A stretch of 37,463 bases of DNA from Gammaproteobacteria bacterium (GTDB lineage: Bacteria; Pseudomonadota; Gammaproteobacteria; Pseudomonadales; Azotimanducaceae): assembly GCA_005799745.1 (NCBI GenBank), contig SYFY01000090.1:1-37463 (forward strand). The letters are read 5' to 3'. Positions 27,993 through 36,417 of the stretch are shown here, one piece after another (position 1 is the first letter of the stretch; each line of letters starts with the position of its first letter). The position numbers and the translations under genes were made by a program. The notes under the pieces are model-generated. The model was given only the letters and a program-made list of their open reading frames with translations, was not told where the DNA came from and made no database searches.

Positions 27993-29238
27993 AACCTCTG
28001 GCATTCTCCCTATGCCATTTGCGCTTCGGTTGCTGACATTGGCAGCGCTGCTGTTTACAGCGGGCTGCTCGTGGTTCTCGTGGATACCGGGGATTGGTGA
28101 GAAGGAAGACGATCTACTCGAGCCTGCAGAACTGGTGAAGTTCAAGGCCGAAGTCGACGTTGAGACGGAGTGGAAGCGGGGCATCGGTGATGGCCTGGGG
28201 CGTAAGTATCTGCGTCTTCGCCCCCTCGTCCTAGCTGACCGGATCTATGCCGCTGACGGTTATGGTTATGTCGCAGCGTTTGATCGCTACAACGGCAAAA
28301 AGGTCTGGGACAAGCGGGTCGACAAGATCGAACGTGGGTTCCTTTCCAGCCTCAACTTCATGGATCGTCGTGACCGCAGTTTTGTCGGTGGTCTCGGTAC
28401 AGGTGCTGGCATGGTATTCGTCGGCACGACCACCGGTTTCGTCGTTGCACTGTCTGCATCCGATGGTGAAGAGCGCTGGCGTACTAACGTTCAAGGTGAG
28501 GTGCTCGCCGCATCCACCGCCGAAGAAGGCTTGGTGTTCACCCAGACCATCGATGGTCGACTCATCGCGCTTAAGGAAGACAGTGGCGAACAGGTGTGGA
28601 GTTTTCGTAACCCTGTTCCCGTGCTCACGCTTCGTGGCACGGCATCTCCTGTTTATTCCGCGGGTGCCGTGATCACAGGCTTCGCGAGTGGCAAGGTCAG
28701 TGCGATTCGTGCATCCAATGGCGAACCGGTGTGGGAGCAGCGGGTCATGCTGCCCGAAGGTCGATCCGAGCTTGAACGCATTGTGGACGTGGATGGAACG
28801 CCGTTGATTTCCACAGGCAATGTCTATGTCGCATCGTTCCAAGGTCGGGTGAAAGCGCTTAGGCAACGGGACGGTTCACAAATCTGGGAAAGAGAGATCT
28901 CCTCGTTCCTCGACCTTACTGAAGGGTACAGTCAGGTGTACGTGGTTGCGGAAGACGACACCATCACCGCGTTTGATCGCGACACCGGTGAGATTGCCTG
29001 GACCCAAGAGGGCTTAAAGCGGCGCAAACTCACGGCCCCTCTCGCATTCTCGAACTATCTGCTCGTCGGTGATGATGATGGTTACCTGCATGTCCTTGCA
29101 CAGAGTGATGGTCGCTTCATCGGCCGTCGCAAGCTCGACGGTAAAGGACTACGCAGTGGGATGACTGTTGCTGAAAGCACGGTTTATGTCCTCGGCAACT
29201 CAGGAAAGCTCAGCGCGATAAAAATTGAGGAGCGCTGA
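27982..29238 (+). CDS. bamB: Outer-membrane assembly lipoprotein BamB
   Basis: BamB is the beta-propeller lipoprotein of the BAM complex that inserts outer-membrane proteins. The 418-residue product has a signal ending LLFTAGC, with the lipidated Cys at residue 29, then repeated PQQ-like propeller blades (for example YVAAFDRYNGKKVWD, VVALSASDGEERWRT, LIALKEDSGEQVWSF, and ITAFDRDTGEIAW). Two adjacent ATGs at 27982 and 27985 overlap the yfgM end; either is possible, and a third at 28012 is less likely. The stop overlaps der (TGATG), so translation is coupled. Confidence 0.93.
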   Translation: MMNRTSGILPMPFALRLLTLAALLFTAGCSWFSWIPGIGEKEDDLLEPAELVKFKAEVDVETEWKRGIGDGLGRKYLRLRPLVLADRIYAADGYGYVAAFDRYNGKKVWDKRVDKIERGFLSSLNFMDRRDRSFVGGLGTGAGMVFVGTTTGFVVALSASDGEERWRTNVQGEVLAASTAEEGLVFTQTIDGRLIALKEDSGEQVWSFRNPVPVLTLRGTASPVYSAGAVITGFASGKVSAIRASNGEPVWEQRVMLPEGRSELERIVDVDGTPLISTGNVYVASFQGRVKALRQRDGSQIWEREISSFLDLTEGYSQVYVVAEDDTITAFDRDTGEIAWTQEGLKRRKLTAPLAFSNYLLVGDDDGYLHVLAQSDGRFIGRRKLDGKGLRSGMTVAESTVYVLGNSGKLSAIKIEER

Positions 29239-30656
29239 TGTCCGCGATCGCGCCGACGATCACGCCCATCATTGCCTTGGTGGGCCGGCCGAATGTCGGT
29301 AAGTCCACGCTCTTCAATCGACTGACCAAAAAACGAGATGCCTTAGTCGCCGATGTCCCCGGACTGACGCGTGATCGACGTTATGGGCGCGCCAGTATCG
29401 ATGGTGTCGAAGTCACGCTGATTGATACCGGTGGTCTCTTTGGCGACGAAATCCTCGCTGAGGCGTTGTCAGAGCAAACCTATCGTGCGGTCCGAGAGGC
29501 CGACCTCGTGCTCTTCATCCTTGACGCGCGCTCCGGTCAGAACACCCTCGACAACGAAGTCGCCACGACACTCAGGCGTCGTGGTGCAAAGGTGATCGGT
29601 GTCCTGAACAAGAGTGATGGCCTCGATGCCGACCTGGTCGCAACCGAGTATGCGGAGCTCGGACTCGGTGACTTGGTTCAGGTTTCCGCGACGCACGGTC
29701 ACGGCATGGCCAATCTTCATGAACGATTGCTCGCGGAACTCGGACGGGAACCCATTGAGGATGCGCCGGATCGGATCGTCGAAGAACCGTCCGATGCCAT
29801 TCGTGTCGCCATCATCGGTCGTCCCAACGTCGGCAAATCCACGCTGATCAATCGACTGCTCGGTGAAGAGCGGCAGGTGGTGGCCGACATGCCGGGCACC
29901 ACCATGGACGCCATCGACATTCCTTTCGAACGCGACGACGTGAAGTACGTGCTCATCGACACCGCCGGTGTGCGGAGAAAAGGGCGCGTCGATGGCATTG
30001 CGGAGAAGTTCTCCGTGGTGAAGTCACTCGATGCCATGGCACGCGCGCACGTGGTCATTCTTGTTATGGATGCCACGGAGGGTGTCGTCGAACAAGACCT
30101 GCATGTCCTCCAGTACGCCACGGAGGCGGGCGCTGGACTCATCATCGCCGTCAACAAGTGGGATGGGCTCGACGATGAATCCCGTGATCGCACGTTAACC
30201 ACGCTTGATCGGCGTCTCGACTTTATTCCATGGGCGGATGTGCATCGCATTTCCGCACTGCATGGCACGGGTGTTGGCAAGTTGTGGTCGGCCGTTCAGG
30301 CAGTCCATAAGGCCGGTGCGTTTGAAGCGTCGACCTCGATGCTCAATCGCATTCTTGAAGGGTTAGTGCATGCCCATCATCCACCGACCGTTCGTGGTCG
30401 ACCCATAAAACTCAAGATGGCCTCACGTCAGAAGGGGCACCCGCCCACGATCGTCATTCATGGCAGTCAGGTGGACTCGTTGCCGACCAGTTATGTACGG
30501 TTTTTGGAGAACGGATTTCGCCAGGCACTCAAACTTGTCGGTACGCCCATCCGCATTATTCTGCGTTCGCCAGAGAATCCTTTTGCGGGTCGGCGCAACA
30601 TCCTAACCGCACGTCAGCTCAGGGCACGTGACCGGGTACGACGGCACCGCCGCTGA
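29238..30656 (+). CDS. der: Ribosome-assembly GTPase Der (EngA)
   Basis: A 472-residue GTPase with two G domains in tandem, used in late 50S ribosome maturation. The first P-loop is GRPNVGKST (16-24) and the second the same motif (194-202). Each domain has its DTGG or DTAG and NKSDG or NKWDG blocks. A KH-like C-terminal domain follows (PPTVRGRPIKLKMASRQKGHPPT and then a basic tail with RARDRVRRHRR). The ATG overlaps the bamB stop. Its 3' end overlaps the cupin gene on the other strand by 38 bases. Confidence 0.96.
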   Translation: MSAIAPTITPIIALVGRPNVGKSTLFNRLTKKRDALVADVPGLTRDRRYGRASIDGVEVTLIDTGGLFGDEILAEALSEQTYRAVREADLVLFILDARSGQNTLDNEVATTLRRRGAKVIGVLNKSDGLDADLVATEYAELGLGDLVQVSATHGHGMANLHERLLAELGREPIEDAPDRIVEEPSDAIRVAIIGRPNVGKSTLINRLLGEERQVVADMPGTTMDAIDIPFERDDVKYVLIDTAGVRRKGRVDGIAEKFSVVKSLDAMARAHVVILVMDATEGVVEQDLHVLQYATEAGAGLIIAVNKWDGLDDESRDRTLTTLDRRLDFIPWADVHRISALHGTGVGKLWSAVQAVHKAGAFEASTSMLNRILEGLVHAHHPPTVRGRPIKLKMASRQKGHPPTIVIHGSQVDSLPTSYVRFLENGFRQALKLVGTPIRIILRSPENPFAGRRNILTARQLRARDRVRRHRR

Positions 30657-31140
30657 GCGCTTCCGTCGGAATGGGCTTCATGCCCATGGCACCTGAAACT
30701 CCCGCGATGACCTTCATCAGAACCTTGAAAGCCGGGTTGTGTACGCGGATCGAACCTGCGTCTACGGTATGGATGAAGAGTGCAAGCCTCGGCAGGTCAG
30801 GTTGAACGATGGCCCGCTCGAATCGGCCGCCATGTTGGACACGACAGCGCACTTTTTGCGTTTTTGAAGGATTCCAGAAGGTGTGCGGATCGTTCGGGGT
30901 CAGCGTCAAACGGTCGCCGACCTTGCAGTGATGAACTTCACTGCCGACCCGGATCATCATTTCACCTTCAAGGATTTCAAAGATCTTCTCTGCCGCTTCG
31001 TGGGTGTGCATCGGTGGATCTTTGACGCCTGGATCAAGTTCGAAGTCGAACAAGAACGGACCCCCGTCAAGTCCTGATCGAATGCAGGTGATTCGTTCGC
31101 CTTTGCCTGGAAGCAGCACTTCACCACTGCGCATATTCAT
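30619..31140 (-). CDS. Cupin-domain protein
   Basis: A 173-residue protein with a single cupin barrel. The first motif is HTHEAAEKIFEILEGEM (His45, His47, Glu51, Gly59) and the second includes GDRLTLTPNDPHTFWN (His86, Asn90), which together form a metal site. The C-terminal third is hydrophobic (FKVLMKVIAGVSGAMGM). Cupins range from dioxygenases to sugar isomerases and binders, so no reaction can be named. The ATG overlaps the tetR stop by four bases (ATGA), so the two are an operon and the TetR may control this enzyme. The 3' end runs 38 bases into der on the other strand. Confidence 0.82.
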   Translation of the reverse strand: MNMRSGEVLLPGKGERITCIRSGLDGGPFLFDFELDPGVKDPPMHTHEAAEKIFEILEGEMMIRVGSEVHHCKVGDRLTLTPNDPHTFWNPSKTQKVRCRVQHGGRFERAIVQPDLPRLALFIHTVDAGSIRVHNPAFKVLMKVIAGVSGAMGMKPIPTEALSGGAVVPGHVP

Positions 31141-31739
31141 CGCTCCCGTTGAGATCGTTGTTGGCGTCGCAAGGTTTCGAGTGTGGATTCGACGAGCCAT
31201 TGCACGTGGCGAATCGCTTCGAGATTCGAATAGCCGCAGTCGACAAGATAGATCCAGCCTGCAGCAGACAACGGCACTCGCAGTCCAGCTGCCGCGGATT
31301 CAAGAGTGGCCTTGTCGACGCGAGGAAACTCTGCGGACAACAATCGTCGCAGCGCATCGCGATTTTCACGTCGGGTTCGTTTCAGGATCGGGGCAGCCCA
31401 CAACGAGCCTGCCAGTACTCGGGTCAGCTGCTGATTCGTCTCGAAGCTGCGGTAAAGATCAACGACGTAACCCCCAAGCTCCGCCGCGGATTCGCAGAGC
31501 GGATGGCCCACGCGTTGACGCAGGTGTAGAATTATAGCGGTCTGCAAGGTTTCAAGATTCGGAAAGTACCGATAGATGGTGCGTTCGGAAATACTTGCGC
31601 GTAGCGCTACACCACGCATGGTGGGCTCTGCGCCGGCCTCGATCTCCTGGACTGTCGCTTCAATGATCCGGTCGCCCGCGAGGCTTGATTGAGCTGCTCG
31701 CAACGAGGGGCTTCTTGTGGATGTCATACTGTATGCCAT
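31137..31739 (-). CDS. TetR family transcriptional regulator
   Basis: A TetR-type regulator of about 200 residues. The N-terminal DNA-binding domain (GDRIIEATVQEIEAGAEPTMRGVALRASISERTIYRYFPNLETLQTAIILHL) has the classical helix-turn-helix with recognition helix SERTIYRYF; the helical ligand domain follows. The start is uncertain: ATG at 31739 (MAYSMTSTRSPS), ATG at 31727, or TTG at 31775. It is coupled to the cupin gene by an ATGA overlap, and lies downstream of the M23 peptidase gene by about 50 bases, where a palindrome and a TTGACT element suggest its own promoter. The ligand is unknown. Confidence 0.85.
   Translation of the reverse strand: MAYSMTSTRSPSLRAAQSSLAGDRIIEATVQEIEAGAEPTMRGVALRASISERTIYRYFPNLETLQTAIILHLRQRVGHPLCESAAELGGYVVDLYRSFETNQQLTRVLAGSLWAAPILKRTRRENRDALRRLLSAEFPRVDKATLESAAAGLRVPLSAAGWIYLVDCGYSNLEAIRHVQWLVESTLETLRRQQRSQRER
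31725..31735. promoter_or_regulatory. Palindrome at the tetR start, possible operator
   Basis: CATACTGTATG is an odd palindrome, two five-base arms around a central base. It covers one candidate tetR start codon and sits a short way downstream of TTGACT (31775-31770 on the minus strand), a good -35 element, with a weak -10 between them. That placement fits autorepression by the TetR protein. The site is short, so this is a suggestion only. Confidence 0.4.
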
Positions 31740-31791
31740 ATGTGCAGACTTAATGTCATCCCGAACCGAAGTCAAGGGAGCAGGGACTTGG

Positions 31792-32586
31792 TCAGGGTTT
31801 TGCGCTGATGATTCGCACCGCTTCCATGGGTTCTACCCGATAGCCGTTGAGGCTCACAGACCAGTGCAGGTGAGGCCCGGTAGCGCGACCTGTGGCGCCG
31901 ACTTTGCCGAGGATGTCGCCAGTCTTCACCATTTGACCTTCCTTGACACCAATAACGCTGAGGTGACAGACCATGGTGATGAACCCTTGGCCGTGATCAA
32001 CGAAGACGGAGAGACCGTTGAAGTAGAAATCGCCCGTTAGCACGATGGCGCCATTGGCCGGTGAGGGCACGGGTGTCCCGGAGGGTGCGGCGATATCCAG
32101 CCCGGAGTGTGGGTTGCGTGCTTCGCCATTGAACACGCGACGAAATCCGAAAGGGCTGGACGTGCGTCCGTTCAGCGGTTTGTTAAAGACCGTCGGTGCA
32201 GGACCTGATGTGAAACTCCGGTAGATCGCTTCCATGCGGATAGCTTCGGACTCGATGCGCTTCAGGCTCTCCGGATCGGGGTCCACCATCTTCTGGTTGG
32301 CGATTTGGATACGTTGTTCGGGGTAGTTCTTCGGTACAACTTTGAACACGTGGCTTCTCGGGGTATCGCCGGAAATTTCAAGCATCTGATTGCCGGGTAC
32401 TACGGTGAGACCGATACCGACGATGGCTTTGCTGTTGCGGATAAGTAACGGGCGATCTTCAAAAGTCACCATGACGACATCAGCGGGTAGTGGGACGACA
32501 AGGATGCCGCCAGGGACCACGTCGGCGAGGACTACAAACGGCCCCAATAACATTGCGAGCAACACAGAACGACGCATTTTTGCCAT
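31792..32586 (-). CDS. M23 family metallopeptidase (LytM-type), secreted
   Basis: A 264-residue peptidase with a signal peptide (RRSVLLAMLLGPFVVLA, residues 5-21). The catalytic domain is at about 137-245, with zinc ligands His160 and Asp164 (HSGLDIA) and His241 (HLHW), and His208 (CHLS) as a likely catalytic partner. Family members cut peptide cross-links in peptidoglycan or act as periplasmic regulators of amidases. All four key residues are present, so it is probably active. The ATG at 32586-32584 overlaps the xseA stop by one base (TGATG), so the genes are coupled. Confidence 0.9.
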   Translation of the reverse strand: MAKMRRSVLLAMLLGPFVVLADVVPGGILVVPLPADVVMVTFEDRPLLIRNSKAIVGIGLTVVPGNQMLEISGDTPRSHVFKVVPKNYPEQRIQIANQKMVDPDPESLKRIESEAIRMEAIYRSFTSGPAPTVFNKPLNGRTSSPFGFRRVFNGEARNPHSGLDIAAPSGTPVPSPANGAIVLTGDFYFNGLSVFVDHGQGFITMVCHLSVIGVKEGQMVKTGDILGKVGATGRATGPHLHWSVSLNGYRVEPMEAVRIISAKP

Positions 32587-33950
32587 CAACGTTCCGGGCG
32601 GGTTGATTCAACGGTCAGCAATGCGGTGCCATCGGACAAGCGGGCGCTGACCTCTTGTCCGCTTGTCAGCCCGGCAACGCTGCTTACAGCGTTCCCCGAA
32701 GCATCTGCGAGGATCGCGTAACCTCGACCCACTGTATTGAGCGGACTTAGTGCATTCAGCGTTCGGTCAAGGCCGAGCACGCGCGACGAAGCGTTCTGCA
32801 GTCGTATCTGTATACGGGCATGCATACGTTCACCGAGGATCGCGAGACGTTCGTGAGCGGCGTGAATACGCCCCGCCGGGTGGTTGCGGCGCAAGGCGCT
32901 TTCGAGCACCACCAGTTCCCGCTGGGCGGCAATCAGTCGATGTCGCATGGCAACGTCCGCGCGGTGATTGAGGTCATCAGCGCGCTGCATCCATTGCTGT
33001 AGTTGCGCAGTCGGGCTGATGAGCCGTGCAGTAACCAGTTGTACACGCAGGCGCAAATCCTGAATGAAGCGTCGCGCGGTGGATTCGAGGCGAAGCAAGC
33101 GCACATGAATTTCGCGTGCGAGTTCAGCCCGATGAGGCGTGCAGAGTTCTGCCGCAGCGCTGGGCGTGGGCGCTCGAAGGTCGGCCACGTGATCGGTGAT
33201 GGCGGTGTCGATTTCATGGCCGATGGCGGAAATGATCGGTACCGGACACGCCGCGACCGCACGCGCCACAGTCTCGAGATTGAAGGCCCACAAGTCTTCG
33301 AGTGAACCACCCCCACGCGTGAGGATGGCGAGGTCCACGCCGAGTGCCGGAACCTTTGTGAGTGCTTCGAGAATTTGTGGTTCAGCGCCAGGCCCTTGTA
33401 CCGCGACGTCGAGCACGATGACTTCGAGTAACGGATAGCGACGCCGCCAGACAGACAAGATGTCCTGAAGTGCCGCACCACTCGCGGAGGTGATCACGGC
33501 GATCTTCGCGGGCAGTTTCGGCAGTGGTCGCTTGCGCGCGCTGTCGGTCAGGCCCTCAGCTGCGAGTTTTTTCAGGAGCTCTTCGTAGGCCCGGCGGAGT
33601 GCCCCTTCACCAGCTTCTTCAATGTGTTCGGCGATGATCTGAAAGTCGCTGCGCGCTTCATAAAGCGTCACCTTGCCGCGCACCAGCACCTGCATGCCTT
33701 CGCGGGGTTTGAGACGCATAAAGCGATTGCGATTGACGAACATGGCCGCACGAATTTGCGCGCCATCGTCTTTCAGCGTGAAGTACCAGTGGCCGGAGCC
33801 TGGGACACGAAAGTTTGAAAGCTCACCTTCAATCCACACCGTGCCAAGGCCATCTTCGATGAGCAGGCGTGCCCGACGTGCAAGTTCCGTCGGTGAGTGA
33901 ACACGTCGGCCTTCGGTTTCGCTCGGACTTAAAAAATCGCGGGTGGGCAT
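32586..33950 (-). CDS. xseA: Exodeoxyribonuclease VII large subunit
   Basis: A 454-residue XseA. The OB-fold (about 15-110) holds TVWIEGELSNFRVPGSGHWYFTLKD and AAMFVNRNRFMRLKP; the nuclease core has ITSASGAALQDIL, ILTRGGGSLEDLWAFN, and GHEIDTAITDHVADLRAPTPSAAAEL, and the coiled region follows to the end. With XseB it degrades single-stranded DNA in both directions. XseB is not next to it here. The gene is divergent from the aldo/keto reductase gene (111 bases between the starts). Confidence 0.94.
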   Translation of the reverse strand: MPTRDFLSPSETEGRRVHSPTELARRARLLIEDGLGTVWIEGELSNFRVPGSGHWYFTLKDDGAQIRAAMFVNRNRFMRLKPREGMQVLVRGKVTLYEARSDFQIIAEHIEEAGEGALRRAYEELLKKLAAEGLTDSARKRPLPKLPAKIAVITSASGAALQDILSVWRRRYPLLEVIVLDVAVQGPGAEPQILEALTKVPALGVDLAILTRGGGSLEDLWAFNLETVARAVAACPVPIISAIGHEIDTAITDHVADLRAPTPSAAAELCTPHRAELAREIHVRLLRLESTARRFIQDLRLRVQLVTARLISPTAQLQQWMQRADDLNHRADVAMRHRLIAAQRELVVLESALRRNHPAGRIHAAHERLAILGERMHARIQIRLQNASSRVLGLDRTLNALSPLNTVGRGYAILADASGNAVSSVAGLTSGQEVSARLSDGTALLTVESTRPER

Positions 33951-34061
33951 GCCGTCATCTTACCGGAGCGATGTGGTTTGTCGTGCGGTGGATGATTGCC
34001 TTGACTCCAAAGCCATGCGCGCATTCACTGCGGTCTTCATGCAATTTTATGGAAAAACAAC

Positions 34062-35093
34062 GTGTTGAAGGTTAAACAACTCGGCAAAGCAGCAGGGGTA
34101 CGAGTATCGGAGCTATGTCTTGGCACCATGAACTTTGGTGTGCCCGGCAAAGGTCATCAGGGCGATTGGACACTCGGCATTGATGATGCGCGGCCAATCT
34201 TCAAGGCGGCCATGGATCACGGGCTTTTCTATTTCGACAGCGCCGATGTGTACGGTGTGGGTGCCACCGAGGAGGTCGTGGGTCGCATCCTGCGCGAGTC
34301 CTTCAGGCGTGAGGACTATGTCCTCGCCACCAAGGTGGCGATGCCCATGGGTCGTGGTGCGAATCTCGGCGGACTGTCCCGTAAACACGTGCGTGAAGGC
34401 ATCGATGCCTGCCTCAAACGACTCGGTCACGACTACGTTGATCACCTTGTCATCCACCGTCACCCGCACGGCGTTCCCGGTCACGCCCAGGTACCCATCG
34501 AAGAGACCCTCGAAGCACTACACGATGCGGTGAAAGCCGGAAAGGTCTTGTACCTCGGAGGCTCGTCGATGTTCGCCTGGCAGTTTGTGGAGCTTCAGCT
34601 CACTGCGAAGCTCAACGGCTTTACGCCGTTCATCTCCATGCAGAACCACTACAACCTGGTTTATCGCGAAGAAGAGCGGGAGATGAATCCCTACTGCGGA
34701 AGCCATGGCATCGCGTTGACGCCGTGGTCACCGCTTGCGCGGGGCATTCTCACGGGCGCTTATCGTGGCGGGTTTGCTGCCGGAACGACCAATCGATCTC
34801 AAGGTATGGATCGCAACAGAACCGAGTCGTTGTATCGTGGTGCCAAAACCTTCGACATCGCCGAGCGTGTTTCGCAGCTCGCCGAGCGCCGGGGCGTCAA
34901 AGCGGCGCAAATCTCGTTGGCCTGGCTGAGCAGTCGACCGGGTGTGACGTGCCCGATTGTGGGGGTATCCAAACTGACGCAACTTGAAGAGCTGGTCGCA
35001 GCCATGCAGATCAAGCTCGACGAGGACGAGGTGAAGTTCCTCGAAGAGCTTTATGTGCCGACGGAGAATCTTCTTTCGATCGGATCCTCGTAA
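34062..35093 (+). CDS. Aldo/keto reductase
   Basis: A 343-residue NAD(P)H-dependent reductase of the AKR fold. The catalytic tetrad is visible as Asp59 and Tyr64 (FDSADVYG), Lys91 (LATKV) and His132 (LVIHRH). The C-terminus carries the cofactor segment PGVTCPIVGVSK. The YajO/PhdYeFN-like form with long loop (GFAAGTTNRSQGMDRNR) suggests the large-subunit group, without a definite substrate. The start is taken as GTG at 34062; a separate eight-codon reading frame (ATG at 34049) overlaps it in another frame. Upstream GGAA is a weak ribosome-binding site. Confidence 0.9.
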   Translation: MLKVKQLGKAAGVRVSELCLGTMNFGVPGKGHQGDWTLGIDDARPIFKAAMDHGLFYFDSADVYGVGATEEVVGRILRESFRREDYVLATKVAMPMGRGANLGGLSRKHVREGIDACLKRLGHDYVDHLVIHRHPHGVPGHAQVPIEETLEALHDAVKAGKVLYLGGSSMFAWQFVELQLTAKLNGFTPFISMQNHYNLVYREEEREMNPYCGSHGIALTPWSPLARGILTGAYRGGFAAGTTNRSQGMDRNRTESLYRGAKTFDIAERVSQLAERRGVKAAQISLAWLSSRPGVTCPIVGVSKLTQLEELVAAMQIKLDEDEVKFLEELYVPTENLLSIGSS

Positions 35094-35106
35094 TTTCGGT
35101 GCGGCT

Positions 35107-36234
35107 CTACGACACCGTGTCGTTCAGCCGCTCCACCGCCTTCAGATAGTCCTCCATGAACTCGAACATCACCGTACGCGTGCTCTGGATGCTGTTCATC
35201 AGCCCGACGCCCTGGCCCACAAAGTAGGTCGACAGTTGTTTGGCGCCTTCATGCCCGCCTTCGGCGAGCTTGTTCACTTTGGCGAGGGCAGGTTCAGCCA
35301 CCCGCGACTGCAACGGCATGGGCAGCGGAGAGGGTGCGTTCTCGTCTTCCCAGGCATCGGTCCATGCGGACCGAAGCTGCCGCGAGAATTTGCCGGTACG
35401 CGCTTTGGAGCGCACGGTCTGGCGTGACGATGCCTGCACGTACTTTTCTTTGATGATCTGCGGTGTTTCGGCCTCGATGGTGGTGAGCCACATGGATGCT
35501 GTCCAACAGCCGGCCGCACCCATGGCCATAGCACCCGCCATTTGCCTACCTGTGACGATGCCACCCGCTGCCAGCACCGAGGTGCCGTACTTCTCGACGG
35601 CCTGACAGACTTCCGGCACCAGCACCATGGTGGAGACGTCTCCGCAGTGCCCACCTGCCTCAGTGCCTGCGGCGACGATGATGTCGACTCCGGCTTCTGC
35701 CTGTTTCACGGCATGTTCTTTGGCGCCCACGAGGGCTGCTGTGGCGACACTGTGTTTTCGGCCCATCTCGATCATGTAACGCGGGGGAACCCCGAGCGCG
35801 TTAGCGATCAACTTGATGGGGTGAGAGAAGGCAATGTCGATGATGTTCGCCGCGCGCCCTGCGGTGAGAAAACCACCGGCACCGCCACGCCGATTGACGT
35901 AAACATCACCCGAGTCGATCCCGTGCCGCGCCAGCACGTTGCTCGCGTAAGCCCGGTGTTCGTCAGGAATCATCGCCTCGAGTTCCTGCCCAGTGATGTT
36001 GTCATCGTTGACCGCCATGCTCGTCGGCGCAATCAGGTCGACACCGTAGGGCTTACCGCCGATCCGTTCGTCGATCCATTTGAGATCGATTTCGAGGCTC
36101 TCGGGCGAATGGCCCGCTGCACCCAGAACACCCATCCCACCGGCCTTTGACACTTCAACGACTACGTCGCGGCAATGTGTAAAGGCCAGCAACGGGAATT
36201 CGATTCCCAGCATGTTGCAAATTTTGGATTTCAT
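35107..36234 (-). CDS. Nitronate monooxygenase family protein (FMN)
   Basis: A 375-residue FMN-binding TIM-barrel enzyme of the nitronate monooxygenase (2-nitropropane dioxygenase) family. It starts MKSKICNMLGIEFPLLAF. The active-site motif AAGTEAGGHCGD (188-199) includes the family histidine, and LAAGGIVTGRQM (221-232) binds the FMN phosphate. The C-terminus is longer than in minimal members. Substrate unknown; many members act on alkyl nitronates or as enoyl reductase-like enzymes. The ATG at 36234 has a strong ribosome-binding site (AAGGGGGGAA) eight bases upstream. It is convergent with the aldo/keto reductase gene, 13 bases apart. Confidence 0.9.
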   Translation of the reverse strand: MKSKICNMLGIEFPLLAFTHCRDVVVEVSKAGGMGVLGAAGHSPESLEIDLKWIDERIGGKPYGVDLIAPTSMAVNDDNITGQELEAMIPDEHRAYASNVLARHGIDSGDVYVNRRGGAGGFLTAGRAANIIDIAFSHPIKLIANALGVPPRYMIEMGRKHSVATAALVGAKEHAVKQAEAGVDIIVAAGTEAGGHCGDVSTMVLVPEVCQAVEKYGTSVLAAGGIVTGRQMAGAMAMGAAGCWTASMWLTTIEAETPQIIKEKYVQASSRQTVRSKARTGKFSRQLRSAWTDAWEDENAPSPLPMPLQSRVAEPALAKVNKLAEGGHEGAKQLSTYFVGQGVGLMNSIQSTRTVMFEFMEDYLKAVERLNDTVS

Positions 36235-36417
36235 CGGTTCCCCCCTTAGTTTCCGAACGCACATGAGTTTACCCGCTCGCGAGCCTGCCTTAGCATCTGT
36301 CGTAATATGCTGATAATCACAAATATATGCGCAGGTTCACACTTTGAGTGGCTAGAAGCGGGTCGGTGCGGCTATCATTCGCATATTGCGTCAAAACCTG
36401 AACTCGAAGGTGATCCT

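Noticed and set aside
36194..36208. Hairpin GGGAAT-TCG-ATTCCC near the start of the nitronate monooxygenase gene
   Set aside because: It is short, coding (residues near GIEFP), lacks a T tract, and has no sign of function.
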